From positions 242,171-306,170 of the forward strand of contig NZ_JMGA01000018.1 in assembly GCF_000765145.1 (NCBI RefSeq): a stretch of 64,000 nucleotides of DNA. The letters run 5' to 3'. This DNA is from Desulfosporosinus sp. HMP52 (GTDB taxonomy: Bacteria; Bacillota; Desulfitobacteriia; Desulfitobacteriales; Desulfitobacteriaceae). Within the stretch, counting starts at the first letter, position 1. Each line of letters starts with the position of its first letter. Under the pieces are notes generated by a model. That model had not been told where the DNA came from, searched no databases, and was given only the letters and a program-made list of their open reading frames with translations. The translations under genes were made by a program, and so were the position numbers. Positions 36,722 to 44,277 of the stretch are shown here, piece after piece.

Positions 36722-37510
36722 TTAACGGATATCTTGATTGAAATACTTTTCACTAATCTGTTTATAGGTTCCATCATCCATCATTTCTATGAGTGCATTG
36801 TTTACTGCTTCAAGCAATTTTGGACTGTCTTTACGAATTGCAATACCCATTTTTTCTACATATAATAAATCTCCGACCAGTTTATACGGATAACTATTTT
36901 TCTTAATCGCATTTAAACCAACTATTTTGTCGGTAATCACGGCATCAACTCTTCCGTTAAGCATATCGTTAAAGGCATCGGGGTCTCCTTTGTAAGTATT
37001 TACAGTAGCACCCAATTCCCGTGCTTTCGTTTCAAATGTAGTGCCAAGCACAACCCCAACCTTTTTACCCTTAAGATCGGCGGATCCACTGATGTTTGAG
37101 TCAGAGGGTACAATAATTTGAGCTCCTGATCGATAATAAGGTGTACTAAAATTTACTTTCTCAAGTCGCTCGTCTGTAATGGCCATACTTCCCAAAATCA
37201 TATCAAATTTCCCTGTTGTTAATCCTGCGATAATTCCATCCCATTCAGTTGCGATAGGGTTTGGATTTACATTGATTCTTTTGGCAATTTCCTGTCCTAT
37301 TTCCACATCAAAACCTGTTAGCTTATTTTGCTCATTAAAAAAGTTAAAGGGTGGATACTGCCCACTCATAGCAAAGGTTATTTTGCCATCAGCCTTAATC
37401 TGATCTAAGGTTGCTGTAGGGGTTTTCTCGGAATTGCCTTTTGACGTACCACAGCCTGTGATTACCAGCAAAGCTATTGTAACAAGGACAAGCAATCTGA
37501 ACTTTTTCAT
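36722..37510 (-). CDS. polar amino-acid ABC transporter substrate-binding lipoprotein
   Basis: 262-residue solute-binding protein of family 3. The signal peptide has lipobox LLVITGCGTSKG, giving a lipid-anchored Cys near residue 20. The fold shows YPPFNFFNEQNKLTGFDVEI, DGIIAGLTTGKFDMILGSMA, KKVGVVLGTTFETKARE and VDAVITDKIVG. A strong TAGGAGGTAG ribosome site precedes the ATG on the minus strand. The ligand is a polar amino acid; the sequence does not settle which. Divergence from the ablA promoter and possible shared repeats suggest joint control with beta-lysine synthesis. Confidence 0.93.
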   Translation of the reverse strand: MKKFRLLVLVTIALLVITGCGTSKGNSEKTPTATLDQIKADGKITFAMSGQYPPFNFFNEQNKLTGFDVEIGQEIAKRINVNPNPIATEWDGIIAGLTTGKFDMILGSMAITDERLEKVNFSTPYYRSGAQIIVPSDSNISGSADLKGKKVGVVLGTTFETKARELGATVNTYKGDPDAFNDMLNGRVDAVITDKIVGLNAIKKNSYPYKLVGDLLYVEKMGIAIRKDSPKLLEAVNNALIEMMDDGTYKQISEKYFNQDIR

Positions 37511-37619
37511 TCTTTCTACCTCCTATGTACCTTTTAATTGGGATCATATATTACAGCTTTTAAAAGAGCAATGAAACCACCTCCAAATGAAACTGAGCAA
37601 TTATAGATTATTCATACAT

Positions 37620-37754
37620 ACAACTTATATAAAAAAGATAAGTTGTTAGTACTTATAGTATACCATACAATACGATTTATGACCAATAATTGTATATTTT
37701 TAGCATCAAAATTCTACAAATCTTTTAGTTGACAATTATCTACAAACAACTTAT
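37620..37754. promoter_or_regulatory. repeated ACAACTTAT elements in the divergent control region
   Basis: ACAACTTAT occurs at 37620-37628 and 37746-37754. Its reverse complement ATAAGTTGT is at 37638-37646, making a 9-bp inverted repeat with a 9-bp gap. The 37746 copy overlaps the ablA -10 box. It is a candidate operator shared by the ABC operon and ablAB. The rest of the 352-bp gap (37511-37862) is AT-rich and holds no gene. Confidence 0.5.
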
Positions 37755-37757
37755 TCT
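37729..37757 (+). promoter_or_regulatory. sigma-A promoter of ablA-ablB
   Basis: Perfect TTGACA (37729-37734), a 17-bp spacer and TATTCT (37752-37757). The start point would be about 100 bp before the ATG, leaving a moderate leader. Confidence 0.6.
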
Positions 37758-37862
37758 ATTACTGAAAGTTGTCAGTGTTTATTTTTTGGCGCTCACTTTT
37801 ATTAACCGAAGCCTGCGCTATCCTGTAATAACTTTCGGGTAACCAGACGAGGAGGTAGAAGA

Positions 37863-39140
37863 ATGAATAAGCAACGGGAAACGATATGGCCTAATATCAA
37901 TGACAGCCTATGGAATGATTGGAATTGGCAAATGTCTAATCGAATAACGAATCATAAAGAATTACTTGAATCTATGTCTCTTCCCGCAGAGGAGGCTGAT
38001 CAAATCGAGAAGTGTTTGGAAGATTTTCGTATGGCAATTACTCCATACTACTTTTCACTTATGAATCCTCAAGATCCAACCTGCCCTATTAGAAAACAAG
38101 CAATTCCTTCAATTCTAGAATTAAATAAGTCCTCCTGTGATTTAGAGGATCCGTTACATGAAGAAGCTGATTCTCCGGTACCAGGATTAACACACCGTTA
38201 TCCTGACAGAGTTTTACTATTGGTAACTGATCAATGCTCAATGTACTGCAGACATTGCACCAGAAGAAGAATGGCCGGGCAAACGGATAAGGCCTTGCCG
38301 TTAAATCGGTTTAAGCTTGCCCTTGAATATATTCGTGCCAACTCACAAATTCGAGATGTTTTAATATCAGGAGGAGATCCCTTTACATTATCGGATGATC
38401 GTTTAGACTATATACTTTCTAATCTTCGTTCGATTCCCCATGTTGAAATTATCAGGATTGGAACAAGAACCCCGGTAGTCCTGCCTATGCGTATTACTGA
38501 CCATCTCATTGAAGTTTTGCAGAGATACCAACCGGTTTGGATCAATACACACTTTAATCATCCTCAAGAGCTTACTTTTGAAGCACGGAATGCTCTCAAC
38601 AAACTAGCCAATTCTGGTATACCCCTTGGCAACCAATCGGTTTTACTTAAGGGGATCAACGATTGTCCGGTGATTATGAAAAAACTGGTTCATGAACTGG
38701 TCAAATGCCGGGTTAGACCTTATTATTTGTACCAGTGTGATTTATCTCGTGGTATCGAACATTTCCGTACCTCTGTCAGTACTGGCATAGAAATCATAGA
38801 AATGCTTAGGGGACATACCTCTGGTTTCGCAGTCCCAACATTTGTTGTTGATGCACCGGGAGGCGGAGGAAAAATTCCCTTACAGCCAAACTACTTGATT
38901 TCTCAATCCAATGACAAAGTGATCCTACGCAACTATGAAGGAGTCATTAGTGTATATCAGGAACCTGATGACAAAGAAGGCCCTTGCAAGACATGCTCAA
39001 ACTCCTGTACAAGTACGAAAAATCACAAGATTGGCTTGGTTAAGCTTCTAAAGGGTGAAAGGATTAGCCTTACGCCTAAAGAGAATAGCAGAGAGCAGAG
39101 ACGAAAAAAAGTTTCTAGTGGAGGTAGTAAAAATGCTTAG
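37863..39140 (+). CDS. ablA: lysine 2,3-aminomutase (AblA/KamA)
   Basis: 425-residue radical-SAM, PLP-dependent enzyme converting L-lysine to L-beta-lysine. The cluster motif is CSMYCRHC (Cys125, Cys129, Cys132), followed by LISGGDPF and IRIGTRTPVVLPMRIT. The PLP lysine is Lys337 in PGGGGKIPL. The C-terminal CKTCSNSC cysteines may bind zinc. A strong GGAGGTAG site precedes the ATG. The last 8 bp overlap the acetyltransferase start, so the two form the abl operon for N-epsilon-acetyl-beta-lysine, a compatible solute. A catabolic role is less likely because no other lysine-fermentation genes are near. Confidence 0.95.
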   Translation: MNKQRETIWPNINDSLWNDWNWQMSNRITNHKELLESMSLPAEEADQIEKCLEDFRMAITPYYFSLMNPQDPTCPIRKQAIPSILELNKSSCDLEDPLHEEADSPVPGLTHRYPDRVLLLVTDQCSMYCRHCTRRRMAGQTDKALPLNRFKLALEYIRANSQIRDVLISGGDPFTLSDDRLDYILSNLRSIPHVEIIRIGTRTPVVLPMRITDHLIEVLQRYQPVWINTHFNHPQELTFEARNALNKLANSGIPLGNQSVLLKGINDCPVIMKKLVHELVKCRVRPYYLYQCDLSRGIEHFRTSVSTGIEIIEMLRGHTSGFAVPTFVVDAPGGGGKIPLQPNYLISQSNDKVILRNYEGVISVYQEPDDKEGPCKTCSNSCTSTKNHKIGLVKLLKGERISLTPKENSREQRRKKVSSGGSKNA

Positions 39141-39960
39141 TAGGATGAGCTCGGTTATTTCCTCAAGTCACATTATCGTGGATGTAAGGAATAAACGGTT
39201 GGTTGTTAACGGCTACATACGAGGAATAAAGCCAGCTATCTTCAGCAGAGAATTGATTGAATTAGCGGTCAATAAGAAGCTGGAAAAAATATGGCTGTGG
39301 GCGTTACCCGCTGATGTTCCTGAATTTCTAGGATTCGGCTTTCGTACGGAAGGAAGTCTTTTTAGAGATAATTTCGAGGAGTTTGCTATTAGCTTGGCCT
39401 ATTATGTAAATCCGGTTAGGGCGTTTTCCGATAAATTACAGAGCGAAAACGACATTGTTGATAGTGTTCGGACTGAACCTATCCGACGTCTGTCAAGTTT
39501 GTCCGAAGGAATAAGGTTGAAACTCCTAAATCAATCCTTTGCAGAACAAATATCTGAATTATTAACCCGTGTCTTTGAAAGTTATCCCTCTCCTGTGGAA
39601 GACTCTCAATATATTCGATCGTTAATAAAAGATGGTAATATTTTTGCTGGGGCGTTTATTGAAAAGAAGCTGATCGGTGTTGCTGCTGCGTATCCGGATA
39701 AAGAATTAAATCGTTGCGAGATGACGGATTGCGCAACGTTAGAAGAGTATAGAGGAAATTCCCTAACAGAACGTTTATTGGGCATTTTAGAAAATGAGGT
39801 ACTAAAGCATCAAACATTAAACCTATTTACTCTTGCACGAGCACAGTCTTATGGAATGAACAGAGTATTTCACAAACTAGGATACAGATTTCAAGGCCGT
39901 TTAATAAACAACTGCGATATTGCTGGTTCTTTTGAAGACATGAATCTTTGGGTTAAATAG
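39133..39960 (+). CDS. ablB: beta-lysine N6-acetyltransferase (AblB)
   Basis: 275-residue GNAT protein that acetylates beta-lysine to make the osmolyte N-epsilon-acetyl-beta-lysine. The N-terminal half (HIIVDVRNKRLVVNGYIRG) matches the AblB/YodP family. The GNAT core is at about 135-270, with CATLEEYRGNSLTERLLGIL binding acetyl-CoA. The start is ATG 39133, placed after GGAGGT at 39120-39125, and overlaps ablA by 8 bp. An in-frame extension to 39055 lies inside ablA and lacks its own ribosome site. Product identity is inferred from operon context and family resemblance. Confidence 0.9.
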   Translation: MLSRMSSVISSSHIIVDVRNKRLVVNGYIRGIKPAIFSRELIELAVNKKLEKIWLWALPADVPEFLGFGFRTEGSLFRDNFEEFAISLAYYVNPVRAFSDKLQSENDIVDSVRTEPIRRLSSLSEGIRLKLLNQSFAEQISELLTRVFESYPSPVEDSQYIRSLIKDGNIFAGAFIEKKLIGVAAAYPDKELNRCEMTDCATLEEYRGNSLTERLLGILENEVLKHQTLNLFTLARAQSYGMNRVFHKLGYRFQGRLINNCDIAGSFEDMNLWVK

Positions 39961-39968
39961 GGCAGATT

Positions 39969-40388
39969 ATGTATCATAAAATTGTAGTTCCGGTGGATTC
40001 CGCTGGACATTCCAAAAATGCCTTAATTCATGCAATAAAGTTAGCCCAACAAACCAGCTCTAAGCCCATGGTGATTTATATAAACCCCATCATTCCCCTA
40101 TACTTGAATTTTGGGCTAGTACCTGTAAGAAAGTATGTGCCTTTAGAAAATAGTGATGCCCTAGATATCCTAAAGGATATAATAGCGGATATGGGTATTC
40201 CGCCTGACGCTATTGATAGAAGAGCTGCAACGGGTGATCCCACCACTTTAATCATTAAAATAGCGGCAGAGGAAAGAGCAGATCTTATTGTAATGGATAA
40301 TAAACTTTTTGGTCGGCTAGCTGGATTTAGAAATATAAGCAATTCAGTCATTAAACATGCCACTTGTCCAGTTCTTGTCGTAAAATAA
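39969..40388 (+). CDS. universal stress protein, UspA family
   Basis: 139-residue nucleotide-binding stress protein: YHKIVVPVDSAGHSKNALIH at the start, the middle LVPVRKYVPLENSDALDILK and the C-terminal GRLAGFRNISNSVIKHATCP with VLVVK at the end. The ATP-binding G-2x-G-9x-G pattern is partly degenerate (KLFGRLAGFRNISNS), so ATP binding is uncertain. It lies 8 bp after ablB and is probably in the same stress/osmolyte operon. The ribosome site is weak (GGGCAG). Confidence 0.88.
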   Translation: MYHKIVVPVDSAGHSKNALIHAIKLAQQTSSKPMVIYINPIIPLYLNFGLVPVRKYVPLENSDALDILKDIIADMGIPPDAIDRRAATGDPTTLIIKIAAEERADLIVMDNKLFGRLAGFRNISNSVIKHATCPVLVVK

Positions 40389-40480
40389 CCCATAGCAAGA
40401 AAGGTTATGATTATTACTGATGCTCCAAAGTCATGTGATATACTACAAGTACATGGAAATAAGCTTTGGAGAGAATTATT

Positions 40481-41569
40481 TTGAAAGAAAAACTGAAGCA
40501 ACTCCCTCAAAGCCCTGGGGTCTATATGATGTGCGATTCATTGGGGAATATTATCTATGTCGGAAAAGCTAAAAATTTGAAAAGCAGGATATCTCAATAT
40601 TTCTATGACCAAAAGGATAGGGATCCCAAGGTTGCAGATATGATAAAACACATTCATACATTTCATTATCAAACTACTGATACGGAATTAGATGCCTTTA
40701 TTGAAGAGTGTCGTTTAATTAAAGAACTCAAACCCCGTTATAACAGTCAGATGAAGAATACTAAAAAATATATTTACTTAAGAATTGCCGATGAACAATA
40801 CCCTCAGGTGACAGTAACTAACGAAATCCTGGATAATGGGGGTTCATACAATGGTCCGTTTACCAGTTCTCGTGGGGTGGAGAATGTAATTAGGTATTTA
40901 AATGACTTTTATCCCTTGCGAAAATGTCTTACCCCGAAATTAGTCAAGAGACATAACGGTTGCCTCTTTATGCAATTAGGTTCCTGTCTGGGTGTTTGTA
41001 CCGGGCAGGTAAAAACTGAAGAATACTGGACGTACATTGAAAAGATTCAGCAGCTTTTAAACGGAAAGAATCAATCAGCCATTCAGGATCTGGTAAAGAA
41101 GATCGATATTGCTATAGAGAATCTTAATTTTGAAAAAGCGTCCGAATATAGAGAGTATTACAAAGGTCTTAGCCATGTTATCAATAAGCAGCGCCTGGTT
41201 AACCAGTCAAGTAAAAATAGAAATATATTAGCAGTAGAGTTTATGGGCAGCTCACAGGCCAAATTATTTTTCATTAAAGGAAACCAACTTCTTAGCGGAA
41301 AAGTTATTAGTACCCAAATAGATAAAACAGAAATGAAGCAAGCCTTTTTGCAAATAATCAGAAAGGTGTACCTTACAACAGAACTCCAAGAAGATTGCAA
41401 ACTGACTGAGAGAGATATTGATGAGGCTCAAATAATTTTCTCTTATCTCAAAAAGAATAGGAAACGAGTCCTTACATTTTCGATACCGATTACTAAATTA
41501 AAAAGCGAAAAAACTTTGGATACCGCCGTTCAGAAGATAATTGCCCAAATTACTCAAAGAATAAATTAA
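40481..41569 (+). CDS. short UvrC-like GIY-YIG nuclease lacking the C-terminal nuclease half
   Basis: 362 residues from TTG 40481 (GGAGAG 7 nt upstream); the in-frame TTG 40466 is an alternative. It has the N-terminal GIY-YIG domain (SPGVYMMCDSLGNIIYVGKA with KNLKSRISQYF), the four-cysteine region (RKCLTP, GCLFMQLGSCLGVC) and the UVR motif (LVKKIDIAIENLNFEKASEY). The chain ends where the RNase H-like 5'-incision domain and HhH motifs of full UvrC (about 600 residues) would begin. It could make only the 3' incision, like Cho proteins, or serve another role. No frameshifted remnant of the missing half lies downstream. Confidence 0.88.
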   Translation: MKEKLKQLPQSPGVYMMCDSLGNIIYVGKAKNLKSRISQYFYDQKDRDPKVADMIKHIHTFHYQTTDTELDAFIEECRLIKELKPRYNSQMKNTKKYIYLRIADEQYPQVTVTNEILDNGGSYNGPFTSSRGVENVIRYLNDFYPLRKCLTPKLVKRHNGCLFMQLGSCLGVCTGQVKTEEYWTYIEKIQQLLNGKNQSAIQDLVKKIDIAIENLNFEKASEYREYYKGLSHVINKQRLVNQSSKNRNILAVEFMGSSQAKLFFIKGNQLLSGKVISTQIDKTEMKQAFLQIIRKVYLTTELQEDCKLTERDIDEAQIIFSYLKKNRKRVLTFSIPITKLKSEKTLDTAVQKIIAQITQRIN

Positions 41570-41705
41570 GCTGCCTTTTCTAATGATAGCTTACAGTATT
41601 TATTTGCAAAAAAAGGGCAATTTAAATGATTCGAATTTAGCAGCAGGTTGCACAGTCATAACTAATATGCTATATTAGTATAAGGAAATTTGTAGTCTTG
41701 ATGGT

Positions 41706-41731
41706 AAGGAGTGGGTTCTAACCCGCTCCTT
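41706..41731 (+). promoter_or_regulatory. leader hairpin of the rimP-nusA operon
   Basis: AAGGAGTGGGTT (41706-41717) pairs with AACCCGCTCCTT (41720-41731) with one G-U pair and a very tight centre, followed by CGTTTGTCC. The GAGTGGG/CCCGCTC stem resembles the conserved leader hairpins found before rimP (ylxS) in many Firmicutes. The rest of 41570-41826 has no gene. Confidence 0.5.
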
Positions 41732-41826
41732 CGTTTGTCCAATTCGTAACGTTGGTATAACATAAGGACATCTTCGTAAGACTATAGGAAAATGTCCATA
41801 CGTTGCGTTTAAAGGAGAGAATTCAT

Positions 41827-42285
41827 ATGAGTGAGGTAATAGAAAAACAAATTGGGTCTATGGTTGAACCTCTTATAAAAGAAAAGGGCCTGGAATTGGT
41901 CGCTGTAGAATACTTAAAAGAAGGTGCACATTGGTATCTGCGTCTTTATATAGATAAAGAAGGCGGTGTGGACATGGACGATTGTTCGGCTATCAGTCAC
42001 GTTGTGAGTGAAATGCTTGATCAGAAGAATCCTATCCCTCAAGCCTATATGCTGGAAGTGTCTTCTCCTGGACTGGAACGTCCTCTTAAAAAGGAAGAGG
42101 ACTTTGTTCGTTTTCGGGGAAGTATGGTCATGGTTCATACAACATCATCCTTTAAGGGGTTTAAAAAGTTTTCTGGAAATCTTATTGGACTAATCAATGA
42201 TGAGATCGTTTTAGAATACAATGATGAGCATATTGCCATTCCATACAATTTAGTTAAGAAAGCCCATTTGGCACTGGATTTTTGA
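41827..42285 (+). CDS. rimP: ribosome maturation factor RimP
   Basis: 152-residue 30S assembly factor. Motifs: EKGLELVAVEYLKEGAHWYL, LRLYIDKEGGVDMDDCSAIS, YMLEVSSPGLERPLKKEEDF, then a C-terminal SH3-like domain. I start at ATG 41827 after AAAGGAGAG; the ORF runs back to TTG 41803 through the ribosome site. It is first in the nusA operon. Confidence 0.95.
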   Translation: MSEVIEKQIGSMVEPLIKEKGLELVAVEYLKEGAHWYLRLYIDKEGGVDMDDCSAISHVVSEMLDQKNPIPQAYMLEVSSPGLERPLKKEEDFVRFRGSMVMVHTTSSFKGFKKFSGNLIGLINDEIVLEYNDEHIAIPYNLVKKAHLALDF

Positions 42286-42322
42286 GTTCTAAGCACAACA
42301 GAATAAGGAGGAAAATTGAAAA

Positions 42323-43672
42323 ATGAATATGGAGTTCATCGAGGCCCTTCATGAGTTAGAAAAAGGACGGGGAATTTCTGCAGAAATTCTATTTGAGGCA
42401 ATTGAGGCAGCACTGATTTCCGCATACAAGAAGAATTTCGGATCATTGCAAAATGTGCGAGTTCTAATTGATCGTTTAACCGGTGAGTTTAAAGTTTATG
42501 CCCGAAAAACCGTTACAGATATCGTGGAGGATCCTCGGACTCAGGTTGGTTTGGCAGAGGCTCGTAATCTCGATCCTAATTACCAACTAGAAGACATTGT
42601 AGAATACGAAGTAACCCCTCGTGAATTTGGCCGAATTGCAGCTCAAACAGCGAAGCAGGTCGTCGTTCAACGCATAAGAGAAGCAGAACGCGGTATGATC
42701 TATGATGAATTTGTCAATCGTGAAGGGGACATTGTTACCGGAGTTGTCCAACGGTATGAGCAAAAAAACGTCATTGTTGATTTAGGAAAGGTGGAAGCTG
42801 TACTTCCTGCTCAGGAACAAATACCTGGGGAGGAATATCAGTCGTTCGAGCGCATTAAAACTTATGTCGTAGAGGTGAAAAAAACGACTAAGGGACCTCA
42901 GATAATGCTTTCACGGACACATCCAGGGTTGATAAAACGTCTATTTGAGCTTGAAGTTCCAGAAATTCATGACGGAATTGTTGAAATAAAAGGAGTCTCA
43001 CGTGAAGCTGGAGCGCGTTCCAAAATCGCGGTTCATTCACGTGACCAAAATGTTGATCCTGTAGGGGCATGTGTTGGACCTAAGGGAGTACGTGTGCAGA
43101 CCATTGTCACAGAATTAAAAGGTGAAAAGATTGATATTGTAAATTTCTCAATTGATCCTCAAGAATTTGTGGCTAATGCCTTATCTCCCGCAAAAGTATT
43201 ACAAGTCTATCCAAAACTCAATGAAAAAGTTGCTGTTGTAGTAGTCCCGGATTATCAGCTTTCATTAGCAATTGGTAAAGAAGGGCAAAATGCACGTTTG
43301 GCGGCTAAGCTCACCGGTTGGAAGATTGATATAAAGAGTGAGTCACAAGCAATTGCCCACAATATCATTCCTCAAGGGCAACAAGAGTATGAAACTTATA
43401 CTGAGTTCGGTGAATATGAAGAGTACTCAGAATATGATGAGTATGTAGATTCCGATAATTATCAAGAATATCAGGAAGAGCAAGAGTATCAAGAGGATAT
43501 AATAAATGGGGATCCTAAGCCAAAAGTAGATGAAGACAATTACGTTGAAACATATGAAGAAGAACTTCTTTCAAATGATGATGATTCTTTAGTGTTAGAA
43601 GATCTCCCAGAGGATTTGGATACATTGCTTGCCCCAAATGAGCTTTCCGAAAAACCCAAAGAGAAGGGGTGA
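42323..43672 (+). CDS. nusA: transcription elongation/termination factor NusA with Tyr/Glu-rich tail
   Basis: 449 residues. The N-terminal polymerase-binding domain (about 1-130, [20 protein letters not shown]), S1 domain (about 135-200, [20 protein letters not shown]) and two KH domains ([40 protein letters not shown]) are complete by about residue 345. Beyond that comes an unusual low-complexity extension (about 355-449) full of Tyr and Glu (for example [13 protein letters not shown] and [13 protein letters not shown]). Short NusA proteins of Firmicutes usually end near 370, so the tail is extra. AGGAGG precedes the ATG. Confidence 0.96.
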   Translation: MNMEFIEALHELEKGRGISAEILFEAIEAALISAYKKNFGSLQNVRVLIDRLTGEFKVYARKTVTDIVEDPRTQVGLAEARNLDPNYQLEDIVEYEVTPREFGRIAAQTAKQVVVQRIREAERGMIYDEFVNREGDIVTGVVQRYEQKNVIVDLGKVEAVLPAQEQIPGEEYQSFERIKTYVVEVKKTTKGPQIMLSRTHPGLIKRLFELEVPEIHDGIVEIKGVSREAGARSKIAVHSRDQNVDPVGACVGPKGVRVQTIVTELKGEKIDIVNFSIDPQEFVANALSPAKVLQVYPKLNEKVAVVVVPDYQLSLAIGKEGQNARLAAKLTGWKIDIKSESQAIAHNIIPQGQQEYETYTEFGEYEEYSEYDEYVDSDNYQEYQEEQEYQEDIINGDPKPKVDEDNYVETYEEELLSNDDDSLVLEDLPEDLDTLLAPNELSEKPKEKG

Positions 43673-43676
43673 GGGG

Positions 43677-43940
43677 ATGAAGACACGAAAAGTCCCGATG
43701 CGGATGTGCTTGGGGTGCCAAGAAATGAAGCCTAAGAAAGAGCTTTTGCGAGTCGTGAGAACTCCAGAGGGGGTTGTGGAATTAGATCCAACTGGAAAAC
43801 GGAATGGCCGCGGTGCTTACCTTTGTCCAAACTCAGTCTGTTTTCAAGCCGCTGTTAAGGAGCGCCGTTTTCGTAAAGCTTTTGGAGTCGACGTGGATCC
43901 TGCAGTTTTCGCGAATTTAGAAGGGAAAATATCCTCTTGA
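43677..43940 (+). CDS. ylxR: YlxR family RNA-binding protein (RNase P modulator)
   Basis: 87-residue protein with the YlxR signature RMCLGCQEMKPKKELLRVVR, DPTGKRNGRGAYLCPN and FRKAFG. Recent work on the family links it to RNase P regulation (RnpM). The start is ATG 43677, 4 bp after the nusA stop and preceded by GAGGGG. The longer frame from 43629 would lie inside nusA. Confidence 0.93.
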   Translation: MKTRKVPMRMCLGCQEMKPKKELLRVVRTPEGVVELDPTGKRNGRGAYLCPNSVCFQAAVKERRFRKAFGVDVDPAVFANLEGKISS

Positions 43941-44233
43941 ATACACGGATAGAATCATTAGTAGGAATTGCACGACGAGCTGGAAAAATCGCTTCCGGAG
44001 ATGCTCAAATTGAGGCCATGCTTAAAAAACGAAAAGGATTTCTCTTAATTATTGCGGAAGATGCCCAGGGAGCACAAAAGAAGTATACTCAATGGGCTGA
44101 AGATATAAGACTACCGGTGTTAATCACTGGTACAAAACTAGAACTGGGATGTTCTATAGGACTTTCGCCGCGTTCAGCAGTGCTTATTTTGGATCAAGGG
44201 TTTGCTAAGGCTATATTACTAGCAAGGAGCTGA
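43937..44233 (+). CDS. ylxQ: L7Ae/L30e-family RNA-binding protein YlxQ
   Basis: 98-residue kink-turn-binding-like protein: LVGIARRAGKIASGDAQIEA, LLIIAEDAQGAQKKY and the segment VLITGTKLELGCSIGLSPRS. It starts at TTG 43937, overlapping ylxR by 4 bp. Its position between ylxR and infB is the standard Firmicute arrangement. The precise RNA target is not known. Confidence 0.92.
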   Translation: MNTRIESLVGIARRAGKIASGDAQIEAMLKKRKGFLLIIAEDAQGAQKKYTQWAEDIRLPVLITGTKLELGCSIGLSPRSAVLILDQGFAKAILLARS

Positions 44234-44277
44234 TGCTTGGAGCGTAATGTGGGAGCCGATTATGTGGGGGTGGTTAA

